DNA of 64,000 nt from Macrotis lagotis (GCF_037893015.1 NC_133661.1:224907157-224971156), one strand, 5' to 3'; shown: positions 33,386 through 45,575, numbered from the stretch's first letter. The notes: generated by a model not told the origin, from the sequence alone. Numbers and translations: made by a program.

Positions 33386-33920
33386 CAAAAGACTTGCCCA
33401 GGGTCACACAGCCACTAAAAGTCAAAATGGGGATTTAACCCAGGGTGTTCTTGACTTCCAGGTCCAGGAAGCTTCTTCTAATGTTAGCATCAGAAAAAGA
33501 CCCAGCAGCCTCTTTTCAGCATCCCACATTATAGCCTCTGGCAGAGACTCTATAAAGAGAACTAGAAAGGAGAATAGAAGTTCGCAAGAAATACAGGAGA
33601 AGGACTTGCTTAAGCATAAACAAAGACTGCATTACAGGGAATGAGAAATGATAGATCCACCTCATCTTCAAAAGGGAATCTGAACGTGCTGTCTCTGCTA
33701 TAGTCCAGATCAGGAGGCGGCAAGATTCCAGACAATCATAGAATTTAAGAACTGGGAAGGTTGTTTCTGCCATCCATTCCAACTTCATTATATAATTAAA
33801 GAAATGAGACCCAGAGAAATTAAGTGACTTATCCTAAGCCAAACAGCCCTTAAGTTGCAGAATTTAAACTGGGTTCTTTAGATCTCCAAAGTCAATCATT
33901 CTGCCATACAGATAGCTATG
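33386..33920 (-). repeat. Two Ther-1/MIR-like fragments
   Basis: One at about 33388-33470 (GACTTGCCCAGGGTCACAC) and one at 33735-33920 (CATAGAATTTAAGAACTGGG through GCCATACAG), with unassigned sequence between. Confidence 0.6.
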
Positions 33921-34254
33921 AGTAAATGGTGAAAACCATTAAGTGGGGACCAGGTATATAGGTTTTCAGTTGAACAATTAACTGTCAGCTATATATGAGG
34001 ATGGATGAAATAAGTTTAGTTAAGAGAGAATCCTTGTCCTTATGGAACTTTAGTCAAGTCAGAAGCAGCCAGCCACAGCTACAAATAAAGAGGATAAATA
34101 GAACAGAGACAAGCTAATATTCCACCTAACCCCCGGGCAATGGCATCAGATCTTTCTGTCTCTCAGAGGAGGGAATCCAGGGGAGTTTCTGGAAGAGGTA
34201 ATTCATCCATTGTTTCTCAAGATCAATGATATTAGGAGGGTGATATCTTGACAA

Positions 34255-34350
34255 GTAAATTAAATTTAAGAGAGGCAGAGTTTGTGCCAAGTCATCAGCC
34301 TCAATGGAGTCAAGACATAGGTCAAGATGTCTGGTGATGGCCCTTGGTTG
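34255..34350. repeat. Unnamed interspersed repeat, copy 1
   Basis: AATTTAAGAGAGGCAGAG, CCAAGTCATCAGCCTCA and GGTCAAGATGTCTGGTGATGG. It is collinear with 63085-63205; the family is common in marsupial DNA as I recall, but I cannot name it. Confidence 0.55.
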
Positions 34351-34550
34351 TATTTGAGTTCAATTTTAAAAGATGAATAGGAACTGAAGATGCAAAAAGG
34401 AAATGAGAGAATATTTCCTTCATGAGAAACAAAGAAAGGCAAAGCCATGGAGCAGGAAAGCACAGAATTTGCTCAAGGATGAGAAGTAGTCGAATTTGAC
34501 TGAACTCTGTCTCTTAAGTTCTTACTAAGTTCAAGACATTCTGCTAGGTA

Positions 34551-34920
34551 TTGAAGCCTCCTGTCCAGCAGTAGGGATTAATGCAGCCCAAGAGAGAAAT
34601 GAGATGCATATACACGGGTGGTGTTGCTAGCAGGACAACTAGCAAAGCCATTTATTCACAGTATCAGACAGTTTTTTATAGCAGAAAACAACATTAGCAT
34701 ACAAGAAAAAACAAGTAAATGACGTTCCTCAGACCTGTGCAAGATGTAACATTGTTCAGAACGTTCAGGTATAAGGCCTACCACACAAGTGAAGTCATGC
34801 TTGCTGACACAGTTGTGTTATCACAGCAGAGTTTCCTGGAAAGCCTTTTGCTGAGGGTCATGTAAGCCCAGAATTTAGTCATAGCTGACCTTCTCTAGAC
34901 TTCTCAAGCAGCTCTCAATA
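34551..34920 (-). repeat. Solo LTR-like element in intron 1
   Basis: Read on the minus strand, a TATA box (CTATAAAAAAC, complement of about 34671-34681) is followed by GAATAAA (complement of 34651-34657) and a short 3' part, the layout of a compact LTR. Imperfect direct repeats GCTAGGTATTGA and GCTAGGTACTGA start at 34543 and 34921. That repeat is longer than the usual 4-6 bp, so the exact ends are uncertain. Confidence 0.6.
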
Positions 34921-35034
34921 GCTAGGTACTGATATAGTTTGAGAAAAAGCTGGAAATCCGGTGGTAACAGGTTGTGGAAGTCCTTGAATTATGATAATGA
35001 AGGGGAAATGGGAAGGAAAGGAATAAACATTTTT

Positions 35035-35272
35035 ACAACATCTACTATGCACTGGCACTGTACGAAGTATTTTATGAATATTATTTCATTTGATCCTTAC
35101 AACAGCCCTGCAAGTTTGGTAGTATTATTATACCTATTTTACAGTTGAGGAAACTGAGACAAAGAGAAGTTGAGTGGCCTGTACAGGATCACACAGTTAA
35201 GTGTCTAAGAACAGTTTTGAAATTGAATCTTCATGGCTTGAGAGCCAGTGCTCTCTCCACTACTCCACCATT
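35035..35272 (-). repeat. Ther-1/MIR-like SINE
   Basis: TTGATCCTTACAACAGCCCTG, TTTTACAGTTGAGGAAACTG and GAGCCAGTGCTCTCTCCAC in antisense order. Confidence 0.75.
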
Positions 35273-35690
35273 TACCTTTAACAGAGGCAGAAATGGATTT
35301 TCTAGTTTATGCATTAAGCATGAGGTAGTTACTGAAGATTTTTGGTCAGATGAGAGGAGGAACTGGAATATTTCATTAAGCTTTGAATGCTATGTTGTAG
35401 AAGATCCCTTGACAAAGTGTTGTGCAAACAACAACCAGAATGAGAAAACTCAAAACTATGTCAGAGAAATTGGTTGAAGAACTTGGCAATGTATTACATG
35501 GAAAAGAAATTACTTAAGGAGAACAAATATTTGAAGGGCTCTTACATAGAAGAATTTATGCTGCTTGGCATATATATAGTCAGAACTTAATAAACACTAT
35601 TTCATTCATCTAAGGTGGAAATTCTGTATCGATACTTGAATACACAGGGCCAATCTCTTGTGGAGAGGTCAGTGCATTATAGAGGAGGTT
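35273..35690. other. Unassigned intron 1 DNA
   Basis: Nothing recognised. Confidence 0.45.
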
Positions 35691-35696
35691 TAGACT

Positions 35697-35920
35697 TTGG
35701 GACAACTAGCTCTGGAATCAGAAAGATCTAAGTTCAAATCTGGCTCAGACACTTACCGACTGTGGGATCTTGGAAAAGTCACAACACTATTTGTCTCAGT
35801 TTCTTCATCTGCAAAATGAGCTGGAGAAGGAAATGGCAAATCAGTCCAGTATTTGCCAAGAAAACCCCAAGTGGGATCATAAAGAGTTAGACACTACAGA
35901 AACAACTGAACAGCAACAAA
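35697..35920 (+). repeat. Mar-1-like SINE
   Basis: GAGCTGGAGAAGGAAATGGC and AAAACCCCAAGTGGGATCAT with an AACTGAACAGCAACA end. Confidence 0.85.
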
Positions 35921-36264
35921 AGTAATGGCCGTTGCAATTGAGAAAAAGTAATCAAATTAAGTGAAAAAAAATTGTGAAGGGACACCAACAACAAAGATTT
36001 AGGAGTCATTCGCCTAGACATGATAGTTGAAAGTGAATTTTCTTGCCAAGGCAGAGATTGTAGGTGGAGAGAAAAGTAGAATGATAGGATGATGCTGGCC
36101 TATCTGTTCAATTGTACATACATTTACAGAGCACCCACATAGAAGGCTCTTGCTAGGACTAAATTACAAGACTTTTGACTCCTTATCAGTTGGACATGTC
36201 CTTGGAGAGAGTTGGCATGATATAGTTGGAGATAGTGTGTTGTGGTGAGAAAACCACTGTACTT

Positions 36265-36520
36265 AGAGTCAGATAACATAATAATGATAATGATGATGTT
36301 GATGATATTTAGTGTATAAATAAACACCTTACATGAATTATCTTAACATATCAATCCTGAGAGGTAAATGCTCTTATTATCACCATACTCATTTTATAGA
36401 TGAGGAAACTAGAGCTGAAAGAAGTTCACTGACTCACCTGAGGTCACACAGCTAGTTAAATGAGACAGAATTTAATCTCGGGTTTTCCTGACTCCAAGTG
36501 TAATAAGCCATCAATTTTGT
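36265..36520 (-). repeat. Ther-1/MIR-like SINE
   Basis: ATAATAATGATAATGATG start, TTTTATAGATGAGGAAACTA and GAGGTCACACAGCTAGTTAA. Confidence 0.7.
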
Positions 36521-36822
36521 CACTTGACTTTTTGATGACCAGTGTCTGGCACAGTACTTTAATAAATGCTTCTTGACTGACTATATGACCTTCAACAAAA
36601 AACTTTTTCTTCACGTAGGAAAATGAGGAGATTAAGAACCTTTCTAACTCTAAAATTCTATCATTGTAATAGAATTTTTTTCTCTTATTTGATTTCTGGT
36701 TTCCATCAATCTGTTCATACTCTCATTCCTCCCATGTTAGGGGTGCAGTTGTAAAATAGGGGAAAAAATACCTGAGAATAAACCCAGGGGGTGACCACTT
36801 TCCTACTAAATTAGGTATTAGT

Positions 36823-36888
36823 TTGGGCAAGCCACTTAACCCCATTTGCCTTGAAAAAATAAAAATAAAAATAAATAAATAAATAAAA
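36823..36888 (+). repeat. Severely 5'-truncated A-tailed SINE
   Basis: Only the last 35 bases of the body (TGGGCAAGCCACTTAACC...) plus an (AAAT)-rich tail remain. The direct repeat TAGGTATTAGT lies at 36812-36822 and 36889-36899, showing L1-style 5' truncation at insertion. Confidence 0.88.
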
Positions 36889-36944
36889 TAGGTATTAGTG
36901 TATGTCAAGGGGAAATGGTGAGGAATTTAACCTATTAAAGTACA

Positions 36945-37192
36945 TCTTGGTGGCAAAATGCATAGAGTCCCATGTCCAGAATCTAGAAGATTTCTCTTCC
37001 TAAATTTAAATATGGCTTCAGACATTAGCTCTGTGACCCCAGGCAAGTCACTTAACCCCATTGGCCTCAGTAGCCTCAGTTGTAAAATTAGCTAGAGAAG
37101 GAAATCGTAAACTATTCCAGTATCTTTGTCAAGAAACCCCCAAAGGGGATCATGAAGAGTCAGATACAACTGAAATGGCTGAACAGCAACAA
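36945..37192 (+). repeat. Mar-1-like SINE
   Basis: Near full-length, with CCCCAGGCAAGTCACTTAAC and the RTE-type tail GATCATGAAGAGTCAGATAC. Confidence 0.85.
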
Positions 37193-37589
37193 AATAAATT
37201 TATTAAATCTGATACTTTTGGAAAACTGAAAGAATTCAGTAATAAGGCTGAAGTAGTAACAGTACAATGGATAGAAGGGCTAGATAGATGAGCCAGTTTT
37301 AGAATAAGAAAAAGACCCCCTGGGTTTAAATTCTTCCCTTGGTACATTTCGGCAGTGGGACAACAAAGCCTCTGGTCAACATTTTAAGACTAAGTTATTG
37401 ACATTAGTAGAGAGGATTTCCACCCTGATGATGTAGCAGAGGGAGAATATGAGATTTAAAACTTAAAGGCTGTCATATATTAGGCTTGTTATTATTCATT
37501 ACATTATTACTAAGAATTGCATCTGGGAGATAGCTATGGCTATGATATACTTCAATCCCCTTTTAATCACCCATTATGTTATAATAGGC

Positions 37590-37835
37590 TTAGTCTAGTA
37601 GCATGGTATCATGGAAAAAAATGCTGCATTTGGGGTCACAAGAACCTGAGTTGGCTTTCCACCTTTTGATTTTAATTTGCTCTGTGACCTCAAGCAAATC
37701 ACTTGACCTTTCTGAACTTCCAAATTAACTCATCTGTAAAATCCTGGGTAATAGTACTGACACTCCCTCCCTCACAGGATTGTTAGGAAAATATTTTGTA
37801 AACCTCAAACACTAAATGAGTGTGACATTATTATT
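37590..37835 (+). repeat. Ther-1/MIR-like SINE
   Basis: CTCTGTGACCTCAAGCAAATC, AACTCATCTGTAAAATCC and a terminal ATTATTATTATT. Confidence 0.65.
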
Positions 37836-38060
37836 ATTCCAGGCTATGTCCTCAGGACTGAGGGCTAACCTCAACTGGTTAACCCTCAACTGGGCTAACC
37901 AGTTGGGGTTCCCCTTAATTAACAGAGAACCTGACATTCCCAGAAACTGAAGCTGCTCTCTCCATGAGTCACAAAGCTCATTAGCTAGGCATCTGGTAAG
38001 GAAACCTAGGATTCCACCTTCTAGCACACCCTTGTCCTGTCTTAGGAAATAGACTAGCAA

Positions 38061-38489
38061 GTTTAGAGGTTTTTTAGTAACTATCTTAGGAAATGGCTTT
38101 GTCCCTTTGAAACTTAAAGATATACGGTAATTGTCTCAAATCCAAGCTCTGCACTTTCATGCTAGATACCTAGTCAGAAAGAATAGATGAAAAGACCCAT
38201 ATCTTAATAGAGAAAACCTATGAGATCACTCAGGTTCAGCAAAGATTCAGGACCAGAAATCAGCCTTTGTTATGACTCCTGATGAGTAGATAATACAAAG
38301 CTTTTAGAACTGAGTTTACAAGACTGATTCAAAAACTTGATGACTTGCTGGTCCTGCTGCTGGACCAAAGAGAATGCAAGTGGTTCTGTGGGTCAAAAAA
38401 AAAAAAATACAGATATACAGTATTAGATGTAGGAGATAAGAAGTGAAGGAGCTATTTAAATGATTAATAGAGTCTTCAGTTTAATAGTT
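38061..38489. other. Unassigned intron 1 DNA
   Basis: Nothing recognised. Confidence 0.45.
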
Positions 38490-38720
38490 AATAAAAGCTA
38501 GCATTGATATAGAGCTTTAAAGTTTACAAATGCTTTACATAATCTTATCTTATTTGCTCTTCCTAAAAGCTCTGTGACATAAATGCTGTTATTATTCCCA
38601 TTTTACAGAGTAGGAAACATTTTTTGAGGTTGTGTCTTGCCCAGGTTTACACAGTTAACAAATGTTTGAAGCAAAATTTGAACTCAGAACACTCTATCCA
38701 TGGAATCATTTTGCTGCCTC
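38490..38720 (-). repeat. Ther-1/MIR-like SINE
   Basis: AAAGTTTACAAATGCTTTAC, CCCATTTTACAGAGTAGGAA and TGCCCAGGTTTACACAG in antisense order. Confidence 0.7.
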
Positions 38721-38857
38721 ATGATTCATCCAAGGAGACTTTAATATGAAGTAAACAAAGGTTCAAAACCTATAGAATTTAAATGGATAGTGCTAATGAT
38801 TGCTACCATTTGGAGATCTCTTAATTGGAAAATGAAAAACATCTTAGAGAGTATTGT

Positions 38858-38994
38858 ACAGACTGTCCCCAAAATCTTACTGCATGTTGAAGCTATTAAA
38901 GCTTTTAACTATTGAACTTTTCAGCTTTTAGTTATCATAAGCTATCATAAGCTTTAAAGCCTTCAACTGCACTTAGAATTTTGGGACACTTTGT
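38858..38994. repeat. Short palindromic MITE-like element
   Basis: Ends ACTGTCCCCAAAATCTTACTG and CACTTAGAATTTTGGGACA are imperfect inverted repeats, with internal AAGCTATTAAAGCTTTT/AAAGC-type inverted repeats. It is likely a non-autonomous DNA transposon relic; family unknown. Confidence 0.6.
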
Positions 38995-39189
38995 GTGTCA
39001 ATGGAAAAATATAATTCAACCTACCAAAAAAAAATTTGATATGTAGCTTGTCTGGAATATACCAGATGCAAACAACAAAAGAGGATACTAGTAACATAAT
39101 GCTTAAAATCTTACAAGATATACAATGTTGTCACATATTATTTAAGTTATCTGTGTAACAAAGCATTAAAAAAAACCATACTTGACCTT

Positions 39190-39655
39190 GGATCACATTA
39201 AGGGAGACATAGTGTCTTGATGGTATCTATCCTAGTGAGACCTCATCTGTGTTCAGGTTTGAATGTCACAGTGGGAAAGACATTGAATAGTTGTCAATGA
39301 TGACATCCGGATATGGACGTAGAGAAAGGTACCCAAGATGACAAGTGAACTAATGATTGTGCCATAGGAGGATTGAATGAAAGGAGTGGTGCCATTTAGC
39401 CTCCAGAAGAGAAGACTCAGTTAAGATGTGAGATCTGTGTTTAAGTATATGAAAGAAAAATCACATAAAAGAAGAATTCTGATTGGTACCAGAAGACAAA
39501 ACTAAGAACAATGGGAGAAGGTAGAAACATATTTTTGTTTCTGTTGGAGGAAAAATAACCTTTCTACTAGAATTTGACAAAAGTAGAATGGAGCATCTCA
39601 GGAAGTAGTAGGCATCCCCTCATTAGAGGACTTCAAGGGGAGGGTACGTAATCAA
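39190..39655 (+). repeat. CR1/L3-like LINE 3' fragment
   Basis: Matches the conserved CR1-type 3' region in order: GTGAGACCTCATCTGTGTTC, GCCTCCAGAAGAGAAGACTC, AACTAAGAACAATGGGAGAAG, AGAATGGAGCATCTCAGGAAGT and CCTCATTAGAGGACTTCAAG. Confidence 0.65.
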
Positions 39656-39864
39656 TTCTAAAAAGTTTTCCTCTTCTAGCTATAGGTTGTACTACAGATT
39701 TCTAAGGACCCTTCATGATTCTATAATTAGAAAGTATACATTGGTTGAATTAGAAACAGCTATACATTCATTATTTGGTAATATAGGAAATATTACCCCA
39801 TAAAAATGAATGTGACATATAGTAGTTAGTTTTCTAAGTTAACCCACAACAATCTATTTTACCC

Positions 39865-39972
39865 AGACTAAGTGAATGAATGAATGAATGTTAAATGTGT
39901 ATTATGTGCCAAGCAATTTGTCAAACTCTAAGGATATAAAGACAGAACCTGCCCTCAAGGTACTTACAATCA
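39865..39972 (+). repeat. L2/MIR-type short fragment
   Basis: ATTATGTGCCAAGCAATTTG and CTGCCCTCAAGGTACTTACAATC form a common ancient-repeat signature. Confidence 0.5.
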
Positions 39973-41401
39973 CCCATTAGAAAAAGATAAAATATTTTAA
40001 AAATCATGGTAGCCATGGAGGGATATTTTGTTTTGGAAAGTTACAGAGATGTTGAGTAGAGTCACGAGAGAGTAGGCTGACCCTTTCCAGGAGCCATGTT
40101 GAAGTTGATTTGAACCCCTTTCCTCTGGGAAAGGGAGTGGGGGGAGAGGTAGTTACTCCTGGAGGTATGGTAGCTATTAAGAAAGTAGAAAGAGCAGAGT
40201 GAAGCATGGCTAGAGATAGGCCCAGATATAATAGGAGACTTGAAGCAAGCATCAGAGGGCTCCATGGCCATAAATTCCCAGATGGAATTCCCAGTCCTCC
40301 AGAGCATGATCTCTGGTTATTATAGGAGAGGTTCCAAGAAGTGGTATGTACTAAAACTGAGCCTCCTAAGGCAACCCAGTGGGGAAGGAAAGTTACCCCA
40401 CTGTACTAAGAATGTTATCAGGAAAAATCAGCCATTAAAGAAGTCTCCTTCTGTCTGTGTCTTTGTCCCTTTTGACCTCATTGGCCTGGCTCTCTCAGAG
40501 TCCACTGTGAACATCTGATGGGATATCTGAAGTAGCTAAGCTAAGGGAAGATTGGACTTGGCCTCTGGGGCTAAGGAAGAAGGATCAAGATCTCCAATAG
40601 CTTCCAGGGGGAACAGATACTTTGCTGAAATTGTTCCAGTTAATACTTGAATTAAAAGGGGTCAGGGAGGTGTTAGAAACAAGTGGATAATGGCTCTCTG
40701 TTTATGTAGATTGTTCAAAAATTGTCATCAGACTATAAAAAGATTACCTAAATTGCACTTTGTGTTGAGAAAGTTCATAACAATCATATTCATTGGCAGT
40801 CATCCAAATTGGGTGCTTAAACTTTCTGTCTCCAACCCTGCTGACCGCCTCCCTAACCACAACACCTTTGGGTTATGTCCTCCCCTGTCCCTAATATTGA
40901 GATCTGGCTCACCAAACCTTCTACTCCCATTATCATTAGAGCATTTAGTATCTGTGTTTATTACCCTTCTAATATTCTGTCCTCATACATTTTGTAGTTG
41001 TGGGTTTTTAACGGAATGTCTCTATCCTTTATTCTTGGATTTTATTATTACTACACAAAAATACTAATAATTTTGCAAGGATTTATTGTTTTACTATCTT
41101 GTGACTTTGGGCAAATCAGTTTTCATTTACTGGGCCCTCCTCCTAGCATTCATCCCTTAACTAGTCTATTCTAAACTCCTATATCAAGGGATATAATTTT
41201 AACCTGATGATTTTCTATCCCTTAGTGAGTATCAAATTAGAGTTCCTTTCTCTGCCCCATTTCTGCCTCAACTTCCTTCCTCGTATATTTTTTACTTTTT
41301 TTGGTTTGGTTGGGAACTTCTTCTGCCATGCCTTATTCCTAAAATATTGATTTATGAAGAAAGCCATGTCAAATGATAGAGGTAGTTTTGTATCCCAGGT
41401 C
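39973..41401. other. Unassigned intron 1 DNA
   Basis: About 1.4 kb with no recognised gene or repeat. Open frames at 40240-40518 and 40690-41067 show no recognisable protein and no splice-flanked coding signature I trust. Confidence 0.45.
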
Positions 41402-42583
41402 ATAAGACCCAATTCTTTTTTTTTTAAGATTTTTTTTTATTTTGAGTTTTACAACTTTTCACCTAATCTTACTTCCCTCCCCCTACCCCCCCCCCCCCCA
41501 CAGAAGGCAATTTGCCGGTCTTTACATTGTTTCCATGTATACATTCATTCAAATTGAATGTGATGAAACAGAAATCATATCCTTAAGGAAGAAACATAAA
41601 GTAAAAGAGATAACAAGAAGTGGTGGCTAAGTGGGGCAGTGGATAGATCCCAGAGCACTGGCCCTGGAGTCAGGAGTACCTGAGTTCAAATATGACCTCT
41701 GATACTTAATAATTACCTAGCTTTGTGGCCTTGGGCAAGCCACTTAATCCCATTGCCTTGCAAAAACCTTTAAAAAAAAAAAGGAAGAAAAAAGAGATAA
41801 GATCAGACAATAAGATATCAGGTTTTTTCCCCTAAATTAAAGGTAATAGTCCTTGGTCTTTGTTCAAACTCCACAGTTCTTTCTCCGGATACAGATGGTA
41901 TTCTCCATCGCAGATACCCCAAAATTGTCCCTGATTGTTACACTGATGGAATGAGTGAGTCCTTCAAGGTTGATCATCACCCCCATGTTGCTGTTAGGGT
42001 GTACAGTGTTTTTCTGATTCTGCTCATCTCACTCAGCATCAGTTCATGCAAATCCCTCCAGGCTTCCCTGAATTCCCATCCCTCCTGGTTTCTAATAGAA
42101 ACATATATATACCACAGTTTACTAAGCCATTCCCCAATTGAAGGACATTTACTTGATTTCCGATTCTTTGCCACCACAAACAGGGCTGCTATGAATATTT
42201 TTGTACAGGTGATGTTTTTACCCTTTTTCATCATCTCTTCAGGGTATAGGCCCTATAGTGCTTGCTATTGCTGGATCAAAGGTATGCACATTTTTGTTGC
42301 CCTTTGGGCATAGTTCCAGACTGTTCTCCAGAAAGGTTGGATGAGTTCACAACTCCACCAACAATGTATTAGTGTCCCAGATTTCCCACAACCTTTCCAA
42401 CAATGATCACTGTCCTTTCTAGTCATATTGACCAGTCTAAGAGGTGTGAGGTATTAGCTCAGAGATGCATTAATTTGCTTTCTCTAATAAGTCATGATTT
42501 AGAGCAATTTTTCATATGACTATGGATCGCTTTGATCTCCTCATCTGTAAATTGCCTTTGCATATCCTATAAGACCCAATTCT
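41402..42583 (-). mobile_element. 5'-truncated L1 insertion with 15-bp target duplication
   Basis: The antisense L1 3' end (poly-T at 41417, a C-run, 3' UTR, then the ORF2 C-terminus) runs to 42568. ATAAGACCCAATTCT flanks it perfectly at 41402-41416 and 42569-42583. The open frame at 41951-42313 is antisense L1 sequence, not a gene. The intact duplication and clear landmarks indicate a relatively recent insertion. A SINE is nested at 41614-41789. Confidence 0.93.
41614..41789 (+). repeat. A-tailed SINE nested in L1
   Basis: Complete copy. AAAAGAGATAA flanks it at 41603-41613 and 41790-41800, so it landed after the L1. Confidence 0.93.
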
Positions 42584-43880
42584 GTCTATCCATGTTCTCA
42601 CTATCCTAAAACCAATCTCTGGATCTGTCTAAGAGTGCTGATGGTCTTCAATGAGCACATTATACCTTCTCATAGATGAATGTAGTCCCAGGAATTAATA
42701 GTCTTTGCTTGGAGATCATCTCCTATTGTGACCACTCACCCCAGGTTGAAACCCATTATAAAGTTTGAGAATCCAGGGGGTTTCACCACAGACATCAACC
42801 TTCCTTCCACTTAGCATAATGCTTTAAGGGAACTCTTCCATTTCTCCTTCTAGATTGACATTGCCTACTAATCTTTCCCCTTCCTTACTTTTATTACCAC
42901 CTGCCTGAAACTCCCCTCAACACCCTTTCTGAGGGAATCTTGGCTAGACCTCATGGAAGCAGCAGCATTTAAACCAGACCTTACCTGTGACAACATGGTA
43001 GGAATAATGGGCCTAAAATCAAAGAACCTGGAATTTGATCCTGGCTCCACTCTCTTTCCACATGACCTTGGGCAGCAACTCACCAGATTTCAAATCTATA
43101 AAAATTGGGAGGCTAAGCTAGATAATCTCCAAGGCTAATAGAACCATCATGTGACTAGGCAATCAATCAGTTTGTATTTATTTTGTACTATGTCCAAGCA
43201 CAATGCTAAAGCAGATTTCCAAGTATGTAGGAGAGTTAGTAAGAGGAATAGATAAAATATCTATGAACAGAACTATTTCCAGTCTCATTTTAATTTGATT
43301 CATTTCTTAATAAAACTTACCCTCCATGTGACTGCCAGTGTGGTATTTGGAGATGAGAAGCCCCTCCTAGAAGTTTGCCCTCAAAGCATCATACTCATGG
43401 AAAGATGTTGTTGACTGGACTCTGAGATCAGACTTCAACAAGGTGAAGCAGGCATATTTTTAGTGTGGGATTTGAGCTAAGTTTGGGTACCTTCCTCAGG
43501 TTGTTCCTGGCATCTGTTAAAACAAAGGACTTTAGTACTAGAGAAAGCTAAACTCCCTCATAGTTGTTCTGTGTAAACTCAACCCAGGCCTTTTACTTAC
43601 TAGCACAGTAACCCTGGAATCACTTCACCTCTTTTTCATCACTGTTGTCTAATCTGTTAAATGGAGATAAAAATATTTTCACTAACTACCTCAAAGGGTG
43701 GCTTAAAGCATTTTGAAAAACTCTAAAAACTATTATAAAACAATATTTATTACTATTTATTTATCTCCATGTACTTTGCAGGCAAGCCCTGTTTGCTTTT
43801 TTTCCTCCTTGCCTCTTCTTCTGTTAAGTGGTATTTCCTGATAAATAGCATGAAGTGTAATTAGCAGTTACTAGTCTCTA
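42584..43880. other. Mostly unassigned intron 1 DNA
   Basis: A MIR-like piece near 42990-43140 and an L2-like end near 43160-43215 are faintly visible. No exon is recognised. Confidence 0.4.
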
Positions 43881-43884
43881 CTCT

Positions 43885-44140
43885 TACATAATTATATTTA
43901 TAATTATTATATTGAACTTTAAATTCTGAAAAAATGCTTTACATACATTAACTCATTTGAGCTTCACAACAACTTTAGAAGATAGGTAGCTATTAGTATC
44001 TCCATTTTTACAAACAGAAACTGAGACATAGAGGCATTAAATGAATCCTTCCCTTCCCCCCAAGATCAAGTATTAAGTACCTGAGGCAGAATTTGTACTT
44101 GGGTCTTCCTAACTTCAAGTTCTGTGCTGCTTAGCTCCCC
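43885..44140 (-). repeat. Ther-1/MIR-like SINE
   Basis: ATGCTTTACATACATTAACTC, AACAGAAACTGAGACATAGA and a degraded head. Confidence 0.6.
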
Positions 44141-44269
44141 CAGACTCTAGGGTCCAGAGTTTATTGAAGAAATTCATGGGATTATAGGATTAAGAACTAA
44201 GAACTATTAGACTATAAACCCAAGCAACAGAAGGCTTCTTCTACCTAAATGGACCTTTCATGCCAGTTT

Positions 44270-44440
44270 ATCCTGGAGCCCTTTCTGCTCTCTCAAGTAA
44301 GTCAAAGTCTCTCATTTTATATTTGAGAAGACACCCCACTGAAGGGAAGAAACTTGCTCAAGGTAACATAGCTAGTAAAAGGACAAGCTGGGTTTTAAAC
44401 ACAGACCTTCTAATTCCAAATTCAGTTCCTCCAAATTATA
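44270..44440 (-). repeat. MIR-like fragment
   Basis: GAAACTTGCTCAAGGTAACATAGC and the CCTTCTAATTCCAAATTCAG head are recognisable. Confidence 0.5.
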
Positions 44441-44715
44441 GTTCTATAGAGTTATAATCCTAATCTGTGATTTAGATTACTCTGGAAGGCAGAAATACTT
44501 TGAAGCTTCTGTACAAGCCATCCCCTTCCCATAGCTTGTACCATCCAAGTAACTCATTGCTTTGCCATGCAGTTGATCATCTTTCTCCAAGGAGAATGCT
44601 GAATCTGGAAATCTTTCTCTAGAATGTTTAATCCCTGAACTTTCTAATTTAGGAACTATTGAATTTGGACCAAGGAGAGCATGCACATTTTTACTTCTGT
44701 CATGTGTTTTTAGAG

Positions 44716-44931
44716 CAGTGATTTTCAGAGTAGTCAAGGGACCTCAAGAGGGATCCTAAGAAAGGGCTGGGGGAATCAAAACTATTTCAAAAATAATACT
44801 AGTCATTTCGATTTCTAATAGGATAAATATCAATAGACATAATCCACATAAACAAAAGTTCTTTGGAAGAGGCTCAATAATTTCTAAAAATGTAAAGGGG
44901 TCCTGAGACTAAAAAGTTTGAGAATCATTTG
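44716..44931. repeat. hAT/Charlie-like MITE remnant
   Basis: Ends CAGTGATTTTCAGAGTAGTC and a matching inverted end with TTTGAGAATCATTTG resemble Charlie-type terminal inverted repeats ('CAGTGGTTCTCAAA'). No clean 8-bp duplication is visible. Confidence 0.4.
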
Positions 44932-45369
44932 TCCCTGAGGATTTCCCTTAGAAAATCAGACCATACCTGATTGCTATGGTCCATTAAACTGGGAAAATCT
45001 TTGACTTTCAGGATTCCTCCTCTTCTGCTGTATTAAATGCATGTCTACTTCTGCCATGTGCTTTTGCCATGAGACCATCAGCTGCTCTTAGTAACAGGAA
45101 ACAATGCAAGGAAACAGACCTTTTTCCTCTTTCCCCCTATTAAAGGTCTCCTCTATTATATGCTCGTTTATATCTCAAGTCCAAGGGGCTAAGAGGCTAT
45201 CCCTAATTCTATCAGCCTGCCATCTTGAGTCTCCTGTATCCTATCAGCAAAATGCTAGTGCATGCTCATACTTTGGGCGGGATACCTCTTAGATGTCACC
45301 AAATGAAAAAGTCCATGCCCCATGCCCTGTAATCTCATCAAGTTTGACCTTTCCATTGATGCTCCCCTC
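44932..45369. other. Unassigned intron 1 DNA
   Basis: Nothing recognised. Confidence 0.45.
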
Positions 45370-45575
45370 CTTACCAATTAACTTTATACTCATTATGTAT
45401 TTATTCCCTATGTACATACTCCCATGTTGTTCCCTGCCCCAACAATGTATAGTCCTTGAAATCAAGGTTTAGATCATGTCTTTGTATCCCCCCCAAACTT
45501 ATCCCAGTAATTACATTACTCAACCTGGCCTATAAGTGCTCAGAAATCTTTGCATTGTGGAATTGAATTGAATAG
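45370..45575 (+). repeat. L2 LINE 3' end fragment
   Basis: ATGTATTTATTCCCTATGTAC, AGTCCTTGAAATCAAGG, CATGTCTTTGTATCCCC and a GGAATTGAATTGAAT end. Confidence 0.65.

Noticed and set aside
41951..42313. 120-codon open frame in intron 1
   Set aside because: Antisense to the 5'-truncated L1 insertion.
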